Part shown: positions 6,911 to 15,477 of the stretch, in pieces | How the letters are laid out: every line of letters starts with the position of its first letter | How positions within the stretch are numbered: position 1 is the stretch's first letter | DNA from: Sulfopaludibacter sp035551455 | Lineage (GTDB): Bacteria; Acidobacteriota; Terriglobia; Bryobacterales; Bryobacteraceae | NCBI GenBank assembly: GCA_035551455.1 | Contig: DASZMZ010000323.1 | Location: 1 to 20,435 of the forward strand | Length of the DNA stretch: 20,435 bases | Direction: 5' to 3' | Notes under the pieces: generated by a model | Told to the model about the DNA's origin: nothing | The model's input: only the letters and a program-made list of their open reading frames with translations | The model's database searches: none | Position numbers and translations under genes: made by a program

Positions 6911-9100
6911 CTACAAATGCTCTTCGAGGTAGCGGCAGATCAGGGTATAGATGTGCAGGCTGGTGCCGGGGCCTTCGGAGATGGCGTGCGACCGGTTCGG
7001 ATACTCCATAAAGTCGAAGGGCTTGCCGAGTTCCACCAGGCGATTGATGAGCCGCTGCGAGCCCTGGAAATGTACGTTGTCGTCGCCCGTTCCATGGATG
7101 ATCAGCAGCCGCCCCTTCAACCCTTCGGCGAAGTTGATGGCCGACCCTTGCTTGTAGCCCTCGGCGTTGCCCTCCGGGGTGCCCATATATCGCTCCTGAT
7201 AGATGGTGTCGTAGAGCCGCTGATCCGGCACCGGCGCCACCGAGACTCCCACCTTATAAACATCCGGCGCGCGGAACATCAGATTCAGCGTGTTCGTACC
7301 GCCGCCGCTCCAGCCCCACACCGCCACGCGGGCGGCGTCCACATAAGACCGCGCCTTGGCCAGTTGACGGACCGCCTCGGCCTGATCCCTGGTGGACAGC
7401 ACACCCACCGCGCCGTATACCGACTTGCGCCATTCCCTGCCCTTCGTCGCCGGCGTACCGCGATTCTCGAAGCTGACCACCAGGTAGCCGTCGTCGGCCA
7501 GCATCTTGTGAAACAGATTGGTCGGCGACCAGCCATCGGTCACCGTCAGCCCCGCCGGCTCGCCGTACACGTACACCACCGTCGGATACTTCTTCGAGGC
7601 GTCGAAGTTGCGCGGCTTGATCATCCACGCGTCCAGCGTTGTGCCATCGGCGCCGGGCACCTGGAAAAACTCGGGAGCGGGCGACCACATCGCGTGCACT
7701 TTGGCGCGCAGCTCGGCGTTGTCCACCAGGCTGCGGACCACGCGATGCTCGGGCAGTTGCACCAGGTCGGTCGCGGGGGGCACATCGAAGCGCGAGTGAG
7801 TGTGGAAGGCCCAGCGGCCATCGGGCGAGATGTTGTAGCTGTGCGTGCCCGGCTCGTTCGCCGGGGTCAGCCGCTCGGCCTTTCCCTGCTCGTCGATCCG
7901 GGTGCGATAAAGGTAACGCTGCGTCGCATTGTCGGGCGAGGCGATGAAGTACATCCAGCCGCCGGTCACCTCGCCGATGCTGACCACGTCCCACCCGGGC
8001 GGCGAAATGGCGCGCGGCGCGCCGCCATCGCGGTTGAACCCATAGGCGCGATCCCAGCCGTCGCGCTCGCTGGTCCACAGCAGACTCTTGCCATCGTTGA
8101 TCCACTCGAAGTTCTGGCGCGTGACCACGATACCGATCTCGGGCACGTTCACCCAAGCGGCATCGTGATCCTCCAGCATTTTGGCAGCGCGGCCGCTGTG
8201 CGCATCGGCCAGGTAAACGGTCGCGGTATTTTGCAGTCGATTCAATTGGCCGATCGCCAGTTCCGCGGCTCCGGTCCACTCCAGGCGAAAGATGTAGTTA
8301 TTGCGCGGGTCGCCGGGGATCGCCATCCACGTCGTTTTGCCGCCGGTCGCGCTGACCACGCCCACGCGCACCGCGGAGTTCGTGGTGCCCGCTTTGGGGT
8401 ACGGGATCTCCGTCAGTTTGGGATACAGCGAGTCGGTGTAATTGATGAGAGTGTACTTCTGCACGCCGCTCGAATCGGACTGCCAGTAGGCGATGCTGCG
8501 GCCGTCGGGACTCCAGCGGAAGCCATCGCGCAAATTCAATTCCTCTTCGTAGACCCAGTCGCCGGTACCGTTGATTATGGTCGCGCTGCCGTCGCTGGTG
8601 AGTTGACGGATGGAGCCGGACGCGATGTCCTCGACATAGATATTGTTGCCGCGGACGTAGGCCACGCGCGCGCCGTCGGGAGAGAACTTGGCGAACATCA
8701 GGCTGGCCGCCGGAGCGCTGCCGCCCAGTTTTTTCAGCACGCCGCTGGCGCGGTCCAGCACGTAGTAATCGCCGCGCGTGTTTTCGCGCCAGACCTTCTG
8801 GCTGCCGGTGAAGATCAGCAGCCGCTTGGAATCCTGCGACCAGATGTAGTCGTCGACCGCATGCTTGATCTGCGCCGCGTCCACCATGGTCTGCTTCTGT
8901 CCGGTGGCCGTCTCGTAGCGGATGATCGAGCCGCCTTCGAGAGTGGTATAAGCCGCGCCACCTTCAATCCAGCGTGCCGGCCCAAACCGTTCGGAGTCGA
9001 ACTCCTTGGCTACATACAGTCTTTTCAGTTGACGATTTAGCTCTTCGGAAGCCAGCAGGGGCAGGCAGAGCAGAGCAATCAGCGATGCAAAACGGCGCAT
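6911..9100 (-). CDS. Dipeptidyl peptidase IV-like S9B serine peptidase, exported
   Basis: A 729-residue prolyl-oligopeptidase-family enzyme with a signal peptide (about residues 1-18, MRRFASLIALLCLPLLAS). The N-terminal part is a beta-propeller with repeated WSPDG/FSPDG-type turns. It contains VYEEEL (183-188), matching the double-Glu motif by which DPP IV holds the substrate amino terminus. The C-terminal alpha/beta-hydrolase domain has the catalytic triad S598 (GWSGGG), D673 (HGTGDDNVHF) and H705 (NRSHAI). The nucleophile elbow reads GWSGGG rather than the usual GWSYGG. Such enzymes release Xaa-Pro dipeptides from peptide N-termini in the periplasm or outside. The gene is 53 bp downstream of the caspase-like gene and 68 bp upstream of padR, so it may be part of a loose transcription unit. 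Confidence 0.94.
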   Translation of the reverse strand: MRRFASLIALLCLPLLASEELNRQLKRLYVAKEFDSERFGPARWIEGGAAYTTLEGGSIIRYETATGQKQTMVDAAQIKHAVDDYIWSQDSKRLLIFTGSQKVWRENTRGDYYVLDRASGVLKKLGGSAPAASLMFAKFSPDGARVAYVRGNNIYVEDIASGSIRQLTSDGSATIINGTGDWVYEEELNLRDGFRWSPDGRSIAYWQSDSSGVQKYTLINYTDSLYPKLTEIPYPKAGTTNSAVRVGVVSATGGKTTWMAIPGDPRNNYIFRLEWTGAAELAIGQLNRLQNTATVYLADAHSGRAAKMLEDHDAAWVNVPEIGIVVTRQNFEWINDGKSLLWTSERDGWDRAYGFNRDGGAPRAISPPGWDVVSIGEVTGGWMYFIASPDNATQRYLYRTRIDEQGKAERLTPANEPGTHSYNISPDGRWAFHTHSRFDVPPATDLVQLPEHRVVRSLVDNAELRAKVHAMWSPAPEFFQVPGADGTTLDAWMIKPRNFDASKKYPTVVYVYGEPAGLTVTDGWSPTNLFHKMLADDGYLVVSFENRGTPATKGREWRKSVYGAVGVLSTRDQAEAVRQLAKARSYVDAARVAVWGWSGGGTNTLNLMFRAPDVYKVGVSVAPVPDQRLYDTIYQERYMGTPEGNAEGYKQGSAINFAEGLKGRLLIIHGTGDDNVHFQGSQRLINRLVELGKPFDFMEYPNRSHAISEGPGTSLHIYTLICRYLEEHL

Positions 9101-9153
9101 AGTCAGGAGTATCGCACGGGTCAGCCTGGGAAGCCTTCACCGATTCCGGTCGT

Positions 9154-10311
9154 TCAATCCCCGCCCGGCACCGCGCCCAGGACCAGGCTCAACCCTTCGG
9201 GAGTATTGCGCATTGTGGGTGTCTGCGAGACGCCGAACTTGTCCTGGACCGCCTTCAGCGTGTGGTCGTGGACGAATTGGAAGACGTCGCTGAGGGGCGT
9301 CTTGCCGTCGTGATTGCGCAGCGCTTCGAGCAGATAATACGTGAAGTAGCCGTGCTGCAACGCCGGGTCCTCGCGCGATTGCTCGTTGGCGCGACTGGCC
9401 GAGATCACGACGCGGGCCGAGCCTGTGCTCTTGTCCTCGAAGCGGTCGGTAGCCACACTGAACTCGGTGGCTGGACCCGCGGCCGCATCGCTGGTGTGGA
9501 TGGCCACGCCGCGCTCGCCGGTGGCATCGCCGCTGAAACAGGTATCCAGAATCAGCACCACGCGCCTGGCCTTCACATCGCGGCGCAGAATCTCCACCAG
9601 ATCGATCATCTGCAGCGACGTCGCATAGAGGTTCGCCGCCGTATCCAGCTTGGTATCGTGCGTGATCACGTAGCTCACGCCGTTCGGATCGGAGGCGCGC
9701 GGCGAGCCGTGGCTGGCAATGTAGATCACCACGAGATCCTCCGGCTTGACGCGCTCGCGGACCGTGCCGATCGCCGTCCGAATCCCGCTGAGCGTGGCGT
9801 CGTCATCCACCAGCGTGGTCACGTTTTCCTTTCGGAAGCGACCCACCTGCGGATCCTCCAGCACCCCGGCAAACCCGCGCGCGTCGTTCACCGCGAAGTG
9901 CAGTTCGGGCGCGCTGACGAACTTGTTGATTCCGACGACGACCGCGTATTTCTGCCCCATCGCGGCGGGCAGCACGGGCGCCGCTACCGGGGCGGCGTCG
10001 AACGGATTGAGCTTGCCGCGCAAGGCCTCCGAATTCAGGCTGGCCGCCTCCTTGCGCGCGTACGCCGCATCCTTGGCATCGTGCAGACGCTCGGCCACCA
10101 CGGAGCGGTAATACCAGAGGTCGGGAATCTCGCGACAGGCCGCCAGACGACGGCCGATGCGCGCCTGCATCAGCTCCAGCGTTTCCTGCGGCGTGTCGGG
10201 AGTCAACTGCTCCCGCAGCAGATTCAGCATCGACCAGCCGGGGGAACAGCGATCCGCCACCTGACCGTAGACCACCGGCGCCAGCAGGATCGCGACCAGG
10301 AATCGTCGCAT
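9154..10311 (-). CDS. Exported caspase-like (peptidase C14) protein
   Basis: A 385-residue protein with a signal peptide (MRRFLVAILLAPVVYGQ). Residues 18-115 form a mostly helical, Ala/Pro-ended leader region. The caspase fold starts at QKYAVVVGINKF (120-131). The catalytic dyad is visible: H201 in IYIASHGSP and C258 in LILDTCFSGDA. Other family landmarks are NDARGFAGVL (142-151), a TTLVDDDAT strand-turn and VVISASRANEQS (301-312), followed by GYFTYYLLEAL. The size and single-domain form fit bacterial metacaspase/orthocaspase-type proteins, which usually cleave after basic residues; specificity here is not shown. The start is 4 bp after the stop of the upstream gene, so the two are very likely co-transcribed. 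The envelope location is inferred from the signal peptide. Confidence 0.92.
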   Translation of the reverse strand: MRRFLVAILLAPVVYGQVADRCSPGWSMLNLLREQLTPDTPQETLELMQARIGRRLAACREIPDLWYYRSVVAERLHDAKDAAYARKEAASLNSEALRGKLNPFDAAPVAAPVLPAAMGQKYAVVVGINKFVSAPELHFAVNDARGFAGVLEDPQVGRFRKENVTTLVDDDATLSGIRTAIGTVRERVKPEDLVVIYIASHGSPRASDPNGVSYVITHDTKLDTAANLYATSLQMIDLVEILRRDVKARRVVLILDTCFSGDATGERGVAIHTSDAAAGPATEFSVATDRFEDKSTGSARVVISASRANEQSREDPALQHGYFTYYLLEALRNHDGKTPLSDVFQFVHDHTLKAVQDKFGVSQTPTMRNTPEGLSLVLGAVPGGD

Positions 10312-10315
10312 GGAA

Positions 10316-11638
10316 TTACTTCTTCGCGCGGGAGGCCACCTGACTTTTGATCTCCTTCAGGATGGCCGGGCTACTGGTGCCGCATTCCTTCTTCAGGCGC
10401 AGTTCTTCGGCCAGTGTGAGCCCTTTTTCAAAGTGCAATTCCGCCGGATGATCCACAACCATCTGTCCGATATCCGGCACGTGATCCTGGCACATGGACA
10501 CGATCTGATCCAGCGCCGACTTGGCAGCGGGGGCTTCGGCGCCTCGAGTGGCCACGGTCGTAGTGGCCGCCGGATGTTTGCGCTTCGCCACGGCTTCCTG
10601 ATATTCGGCTTTGTGGCGGGAGATGGTGGCGTAGAGTTTCACTGCCTCTTCCATGCGGCCATCGGGCGGGCGAAATTCCTTCTCTCCCGGTTTGTTCTGA
10701 ATGGCGTCCTTATATGCCTTGGTGGCCTTGTCCAGATAATTCTGGGCGTCTTCGAAGTCTTTGTTCTCCTGCGCCATGGCCTGTTTAGCGCTCTCGCTGC
10801 TGGTGTCGCCGCGCCGGTTCTTCTCCAGCTCCGAAGCCTCGCTGGCATCCTGATACGCCAGCGCCTCGTTGGCCAGGCCGATCAGGTAATAACGATAGGC
10901 GTCATCCTCCGGCTTCGGCAACTTGTCCATCTTTTCGGCCTGTTCCAGCAAGGTGGACCAGCGGCCGCTCATGGCGAGCGCCGACAGGGGTTCCAGTTTG
11001 CCGCCGGGCACCGGCACGGTGACGGACTCTTCGAAGGGCGCCGCACGCTGCGACATCTGCGCCACAATCGCGTCCACTAATTCGTCGCGCGCTTCGTTCT
11101 CCGTTCCCTTGGCATGGGTGCCGCAGCCGCCGGGCCCCCTGTGCAGCACAGAGGTAATACCGCCGCTCTTTTTGGGATCTTCCGCCGTGATGGTGTGGGT
11201 GAGATTCTCCGAATCGAACGGAGTCTTGCTGGCAAAGTCGATCGCCTGATAACTCACCTCGATCTTGCCGGTGTAAAACGTGCAGACCGGGGAGTTTTGA
11301 GCGGCCTGCGTTTTCCGCGCCTCCACATAGTAGTTAGTGACCGTGAAGTGAAGGGCGGTTTCGGGATTGGTCTCGTCGACGACGAAGCGATTATCTTTCT
11401 GAATGGAAGTGGTGAGCTTCGTCTTCAGAATGTCCTTCAGTTCTGGAGGAGCTTTACTGGTGCCCATCAATTGCGCATCCACACGGATGCGTTTTTGATT
11501 CAGGTTCACCTGCGCCGGCAGCAGCCGTTTCAGCGTAGCGTCCTTGGCCTTCTTCGCTCCGAGTAGCTTATCGAAGCCCTGCCCTTGCAGGCAGACGGGA
11601 AGTAACAACGCTATTACAAAGCTCTTAACCGGCACCAC
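10316..11638 (-). CDS. Exported protein of unknown function with helical, TPR-like central region
   Basis: About 440 residues, not assigned to a known family. The frame opens with two GTG codons; GGAGG lies 3 bases before the first (11638) and 6 before the second (11635), so the second may be the true start. A signal peptide covers about residues 1-19 (KSFVIALLLPVCLQGQ); the cysteine context is a poor lipobox. Residues 45-200 look like an alpha/beta domain: a helix LKDILKTKLTTSIQKDNRF, then a strand LHFTVTNYYVEAR. That is loosely reminiscent of CsgG/LpoB-type domains, but this is only a guess. Residues 215-345 are strongly helical and charged (ENKDFEDAQNYLDKATKAYK), TPR-like. It is followed at 4 bp by the caspase-like gene, suggesting a partner, substrate or anchor for that protease. 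Confidence 0.8.
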   Translation of the reverse strand: MVPVKSFVIALLLPVCLQGQGFDKLLGAKKAKDATLKRLLPAQVNLNQKRIRVDAQLMGTSKAPPELKDILKTKLTTSIQKDNRFVVDETNPETALHFTVTNYYVEARKTQAAQNSPVCTFYTGKIEVSYQAIDFASKTPFDSENLTHTITAEDPKKSGGITSVLHRGPGGCGTHAKGTENEARDELVDAIVAQMSQRAAPFEESVTVPVPGGKLEPLSALAMSGRWSTLLEQAEKMDKLPKPEDDAYRYYLIGLANEALAYQDASEASELEKNRRGDTSSESAKQAMAQENKDFEDAQNYLDKATKAYKDAIQNKPGEKEFRPPDGRMEEAVKLYATISRHKAEYQEAVAKRKHPAATTTVATRGAEAPAAKSALDQIVSMCQDHVPDIGQMVVDHPAELHFEKGLTLAEELRLKKECGTSSPAILKEIKSQVASRAKK

Positions 11639-11641
11639 GCG

Positions 11642-11659
11642 CCTCCAGTGAATTGGAGG
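11642..11659 (-). promoter_or_regulatory. Hairpin that includes the ribosome-binding site of the unknown exported protein
   Basis: CCTCCA (11642-11647) and TGGAGG (11654-11659) are perfect inverted repeats with a 6-base loop. On the minus-strand transcript the second arm is the Shine-Dalgarno sequence GGAGG directly before the GTG start codons, so pairing would hide it. With a 6-bp stem this may be regulatory or chance. Confidence 0.35.
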
Positions 11660-11701
11660 TATGATGACATACCGCCGGGAATGAACGCAATACGGTGATT
11701 G

Positions 11702-14700
11702 CTACGCTGCGGGCGCCGCCGCTTCGCCGTGGAATTTTACGGACACTAACCGGCTGACTCCGGGCTCCTGCATAGTGACACCGTAAAGCGCCTGCGCCGC
11801 TTCCATGGTGCGCTTGGAGTGCGTGATCACCACAAATTGTGTGTTCATCGACATCTCCTGCAACAGCTTGGTAAGACGGCCGATATTGGCCTCGTCGAGC
11901 GGCGCGTCCACTTCGTCCATCACGCAGAATGGGCTGGGCGCGTACTTAAAGATGGCCATCAGCAGCGCCACCGCGGACAGCGCTTTTTCGCCGCCCGAAA
12001 GTAACAGTACGTTCTGCAAACGCTTGCCCGGAGGCGAGCAGACAATATCGATGCCCGAATCGGCCAGATTCTCCGGATCGGTGAGCCGCATTTCGCCCGT
12101 TCCGCCGCCGAACAGGTGCTGGTAGATCAGGCGGAAGTTCTGATTGATGGCCTCGAAGGCCTCGCCGAACTTCTGGCGCGACACCTGGTCGATATCCTGG
12201 ATCGCTTTCTCCGTATCGCGGATGGAATCGATCAGGTCCTGGCGCTGGGCGCTCAGGAAGTCCTGCCGCTGTTGCGCTTCCTGATACTCCTCCATGGCCG
12301 CCGCATTCACCGCGCCGAGCGATTCGATGCGGCTGCGCACTTCATTGCATTCCAATTCGGCTTCCGTGATGGTGTCGGCATCCGGCACCGGATCGTCCGC
12401 CGCCGCCAATTCTTCCACCGGGCAGTTCAGTTCCTTGCGGCTGGTCTCATCCAGGAACTTCAGCTCGGCCTGTTTGCGCACCAGTTCCACTTCGGTCTGC
12501 GAGCGCTTCTCCATGGCGTCCTGGACGCCGGTGCGGAGAGCCTTCAGGGCCTCCTCGCCCACGCGGAGAGCTTCCCGCATGGCCTCGTCCTGCTGCGCCA
12601 TTTCATTGACGCGGGCTTCCAGTCCGGTAATCTGGCCGGCGAGTTGGCCGGCGCGCTGATCCAATTCGATATTGTTGGCCAGCAGGCGGGCGCGCTGTTC
12701 GCCCAACCGCTCAATTTCCGGCGCGATCGCGTTGCGCCGGTTGGTGGTCTCGCGGAACTGCTGCTCCAGACGCCCCATGGCGCTGCGCTCGCCGCGATGC
12801 CGCTCTTCCAATCCGGCAAGTCCGGCGCGCGTTTCGGCATGCTCTTCGCCGATGGTGGCCGCCTGGCCTTCCAGCTTCTCCAGTTCCTGCCGCTCGCCTT
12901 CGAGCGCCGCTTCCCGTTCAGCGCGCAGCCGTTCCTTCTCCTCTACCGCCGTGTGATTGCGCTCGCGCTGCTCGGCCGATTTTTCCGAATCGCGGCGCAG
13001 CCGCTCCAGTTCGAGGCGCGCCACGCTCAGGCGCGAATTGCTGCGCGAGAGATCCTCGCCCAGCTTGCGCATCTCGTGGTCCAACGCCACGCGATCCTTC
13101 TCGCGCGACTGTTGCAAGGCGCGCAGCCGTTCCAGCTCGGCTTCGAGTCCGATGATCTCCTGCTGCAAACCATCCTGACGCGCCAGCGCATCTTCCACCT
13201 TGGAAGTGCGGCCCTGCAATTTCACCGCGAGTTCGCGCGCTTCGCGCTTCATGGCCAGGGGACCGGCGCCGGTCTTCTTACCGCCCGTCACCGTGTGGCC
13301 GTGATAGCAAACGCCATCCGGCAGCAGGAAATACAGGTGCGGATACGAGACCGCCAGCCGCTGCGCAGCCTGCCGGTCTTCCGCCAGGAAACACAGCGAG
13401 AGGCGCGGCAGCAGGTCCGTGGCGCGATCCTTGAAGCCGTTGGTGAGGCGCAGCGAATCGCTGAGTCGCGCTACCAGACCAGTCTCGGGTCCGATGGCAG
13501 GCTCCGGCAGATGGCCGTGATTCACGCCGTTCGGTTCGGGATGGACCAGGAAGGTGGCGCGGCCATCCAGCTCGGCGCGGATGAAATCCAGACCGCACTC
13601 GGCCTGCTCCCACGTGGCCACCACCACGTATTCCAGTTCTTCGTGCAGGAATTCTTCGGTGGGCTTTTCGAACTGCGTATCCACTTCCACGTAATCGGCC
13701 AGCACGCCAAGCGGCTTCAGGTCCGTGGCCTTGCCCTTTTCAAGCGATGCGAACAGGCGCTTCACCGAATCGGTGGTGTACGTGCGATGCGCCAGCACCT
13801 GCTCCAGTGATTCCTTGCGCGCGCGAATCTGCGAAACTTCGTTCTTGAGGCCGTCGATTTCGCGGCGCAGTTCCACACTGGTGCGGCGGCGGTCGGCCAG
13901 TTCCTCTTCGGTGCGGCGCCGCTCGCCCACCACCGATTCCAGTTCGAGCTGCCGCTGCGACACGGTCTCGGAGAGCTGCTTGCGCGCGGCTTCGAGCCGT
14001 TCGATTTCGGCCGACGCCACCTGTTCTTCGCGCGTGGAGCGGGCCGTCTCGCGATCGATTCCCGCCAGGTATTCGTCAATCTGCGCCAGTTGATTCTTCA
14101 GCGTGGAGGCTTCGCCCAGGAGGCGGAGTATCACCTGCCGTCCGGCCTCAATGGCCCGTTCCCGCTCGCGTACTTTCACCTGCAGGGCTTCGCGCTGCTG
14201 GTTGATCTCCGTCATCCGCTCGCGCGCCTGCGAGATCTGCGCTTCGAGCTCGTCCACATTCTTCTTGTGGGCGGCAATTTCCTCGTCCAGCTTATCCAGG
14301 CGGAGTCCCAGGTCCTGCGATTCCTTTTCCGAATGAGCGATGCGCTGCTCAATGGCTCCGCTTTCCTTCACCTGCGATTCCAGGCGGCCGCGCGTGCGCT
14401 CGGCTTCCACGTTCATGCCGGCCAGTTGCTGCCGGGCCTCGGTCAACTGCTGCTCGATTTCGTAGCAGGTGGCCTGCGCGCGCTCGTGGCTCTGCTCCCT
14501 TTCGGCCACCTGTTCGGTGAGCGATTTCAGGTCGGCCGCCGCCGCGTTCAGGTCCAGCGCCGTTTTGGCGGCGTCGCGCTCCAGCAGACGGTACTTGCCG
14601 CTCAACACCACGCGCAGGCGCGATTCGAGTTCGACCTTGAGTTCGCCGTACCGTTTGGCCTTGGAGGCCTGACGCTTCAGCGAATTGACCTGGCGATTGA

Positions 14701-15352
14701 CCTCTTCCAGAATGTCGTACACGCGGGCCAGGTTCTGCTTGGCGCCTTCCAGCTTGGCTTCCGCCAACCGCTTGCGCGTTTTGAACTTGGTGATGCCCGC
14801 TGCCTCTTCGATCACGCTGCGGCGATCCTGCGGCTTGCTGCTGAGAATCTGGCCGATGCGGCCCTGCTCGATGATGGCGTAGCTTTCCGGCCCCAGGCCG
14901 GTGCCCATGAAGATGTCCTGGATGTCGCGCAGGCGGGCCGGACGGCCGTCGATCAGGTATTCGCTTTCGCCGGAACGGTAGAGACGCCGCGTGATGGTGA
15001 CTTCGGAAGACTTTTTGGGATGGCCTTCCTCTACCGGCACGGGCTTGTGGGCAAGGTGCGGTTCGCGGTAGTGTTCGGGGTCCACCAGCGTCATGGTGAC
15101 GTACGCCATGCCGAGCGGTTTGCGGTCCCGCGTGCCGGCGAAAATTACGTCTTCCATGCGGGCGCCGCGCAGGCTTTTGGCCGACTGCTCGCCCAGCACC
15201 CAACTGATGGCATCGCTGATATTGCTCTTACCGCAGCCGTTGGGTCCTACAATGGCCGCAATGCCTTCCCCGTTGAAACGCAGCTCGGTGCGCTCACAAA
15301 ACGACTTAAACCCTTGCAATTCTACACGTTTGAGTTTCAGCAAAGCCTTCAA
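11702..15352 (-). CDS. smc: Chromosome segregation ATPase SMC
   Basis: A 1216-residue SMC protein of the usual bacterial length. The N-terminal head carries VELQGFKSF and the Walker A GPNGCGKS (36-43). Long heptad-rich coiled coils follow on both sides of a globular hinge at roughly 510-680 (from the LEKGKATDLKPLGVLADYV segment to DGVCYHGHTVTGGKKTGAG). The C-terminal head has the ABC signature LSGGEK (1118-1123) and the Walker B FCVMDEVDAPLDEAN, with catalytic E1147. SMC with ScpA and ScpB compacts and separates chromosomes in the cytoplasm; neither partner gene is in this window. The listed start is a TTG that abuts AGGCGAGG; a second TTG three codons later (15343) has 9-base spacing from the same AGGCGAGG and is the more likely start, giving MLKLKRVELQGF. 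A possible promoter lies just upstream. Confidence 0.96.
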   Translation of the reverse strand: MKALLKLKRVELQGFKSFCERTELRFNGEGIAAIVGPNGCGKSNISDAISWVLGEQSAKSLRGARMEDVIFAGTRDRKPLGMAYVTMTLVDPEHYREPHLAHKPVPVEEGHPKKSSEVTITRRLYRSGESEYLIDGRPARLRDIQDIFMGTGLGPESYAIIEQGRIGQILSSKPQDRRSVIEEAAGITKFKTRKRLAEAKLEGAKQNLARVYDILEEVNRQVNSLKRQASKAKRYGELKVELESRLRVVLSGKYRLLERDAAKTALDLNAAAADLKSLTEQVAEREQSHERAQATCYEIEQQLTEARQQLAGMNVEAERTRGRLESQVKESGAIEQRIAHSEKESQDLGLRLDKLDEEIAAHKKNVDELEAQISQARERMTEINQQREALQVKVRERERAIEAGRQVILRLLGEASTLKNQLAQIDEYLAGIDRETARSTREEQVASAEIERLEAARKQLSETVSQRQLELESVVGERRRTEEELADRRRTSVELRREIDGLKNEVSQIRARKESLEQVLAHRTYTTDSVKRLFASLEKGKATDLKPLGVLADYVEVDTQFEKPTEEFLHEELEYVVVATWEQAECGLDFIRAELDGRATFLVHPEPNGVNHGHLPEPAIGPETGLVARLSDSLRLTNGFKDRATDLLPRLSLCFLAEDRQAAQRLAVSYPHLYFLLPDGVCYHGHTVTGGKKTGAGPLAMKREARELAVKLQGRTSKVEDALARQDGLQQEIIGLEAELERLRALQQSREKDRVALDHEMRKLGEDLSRSNSRLSVARLELERLRRDSEKSAEQRERNHTAVEEKERLRAEREAALEGERQELEKLEGQAATIGEEHAETRAGLAGLEERHRGERSAMGRLEQQFRETTNRRNAIAPEIERLGEQRARLLANNIELDQRAGQLAGQITGLEARVNEMAQQDEAMREALRVGEEALKALRTGVQDAMEKRSQTEVELVRKQAELKFLDETSRKELNCPVEELAAADDPVPDADTITEAELECNEVRSRIESLGAVNAAAMEEYQEAQQRQDFLSAQRQDLIDSIRDTEKAIQDIDQVSRQKFGEAFEAINQNFRLIYQHLFGGGTGEMRLTDPENLADSGIDIVCSPPGKRLQNVLLLSGGEKALSAVALLMAIFKYAPSPFCVMDEVDAPLDEANIGRLTKLLQEMSMNTQFVVITHSKRTMEAAQALYGVTMQEPGVSRLVSVKFHGEAAAPAA

Positions 15353-15385
15353 CCTCGCCTGCTCGTAACCGGGGGAGTTGTAACT

Positions 15386-15414
15386 ATACTAAACGCGCGG
15401 AGAGGAAAAGTAAA
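15386..15414 (-). promoter_or_regulatory. Possible promoter of smc
   Basis: On the minus strand, TTTACT (15414-15409) and TAGTAT (15391-15386) are separated by 17 bases, the optimal spacing for a sigma70-type promoter, and lie about 35-45 bases before the TTG start codons. Each hexamer has about four matches to consensus. This AT-rich patch stands out in GC-rich surroundings. Confidence 0.35.
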
Positions 15415-15418
15415 GCAC

Positions 15419-15468
15419 CCCCACCACTGCAAGTGGTAGGCATGAGCGATTCGCCACAACCTGTGGGG
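15419..15468. repeat. Pair of small hairpins between enoyl-CoA hydratase-family gene and smc
   Basis: ACCACT/AGTGGT (15423-15428 and 15432-15437, loop GCA) and CCACA/TGTGG (15454-15458 and 15462-15466) form two small stems. The outer bases CCCCAC (15419-15424) and GTGGGG (15463-15468) could pair instead. It follows the enoyl-CoA hydratase-family stop codon on the minus strand, so it may end that operon's transcript; no clear T-run is adjacent. It may be a copy of a dispersed palindromic repeat. Confidence 0.35.
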
Positions 15469-15477
15469 TAGGGCCTC

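Noticed and set aside
6917..9040. A 707-codon plus-strand open frame opposite the S9 peptidase
   Set aside because: The opposite strand encodes a complete peptidase with all catalytic motifs; the antisense product shows no recognisable domain.
9101..9153. Possible extended -10 (TGCGATACT on the minus strand) right before the S9 peptidase start
   Set aside because: No -35 match and GC-rich context; a single short match is too likely by chance.
12116..13810. Long plus-strand open frames opposite smc (also 14090-15439)
   Set aside because: They are antisense frames through the SMC coiled coils; products are low-complexity Leu/Ala/Arg/Phe-rich and SMC is unambiguous on the other strand.
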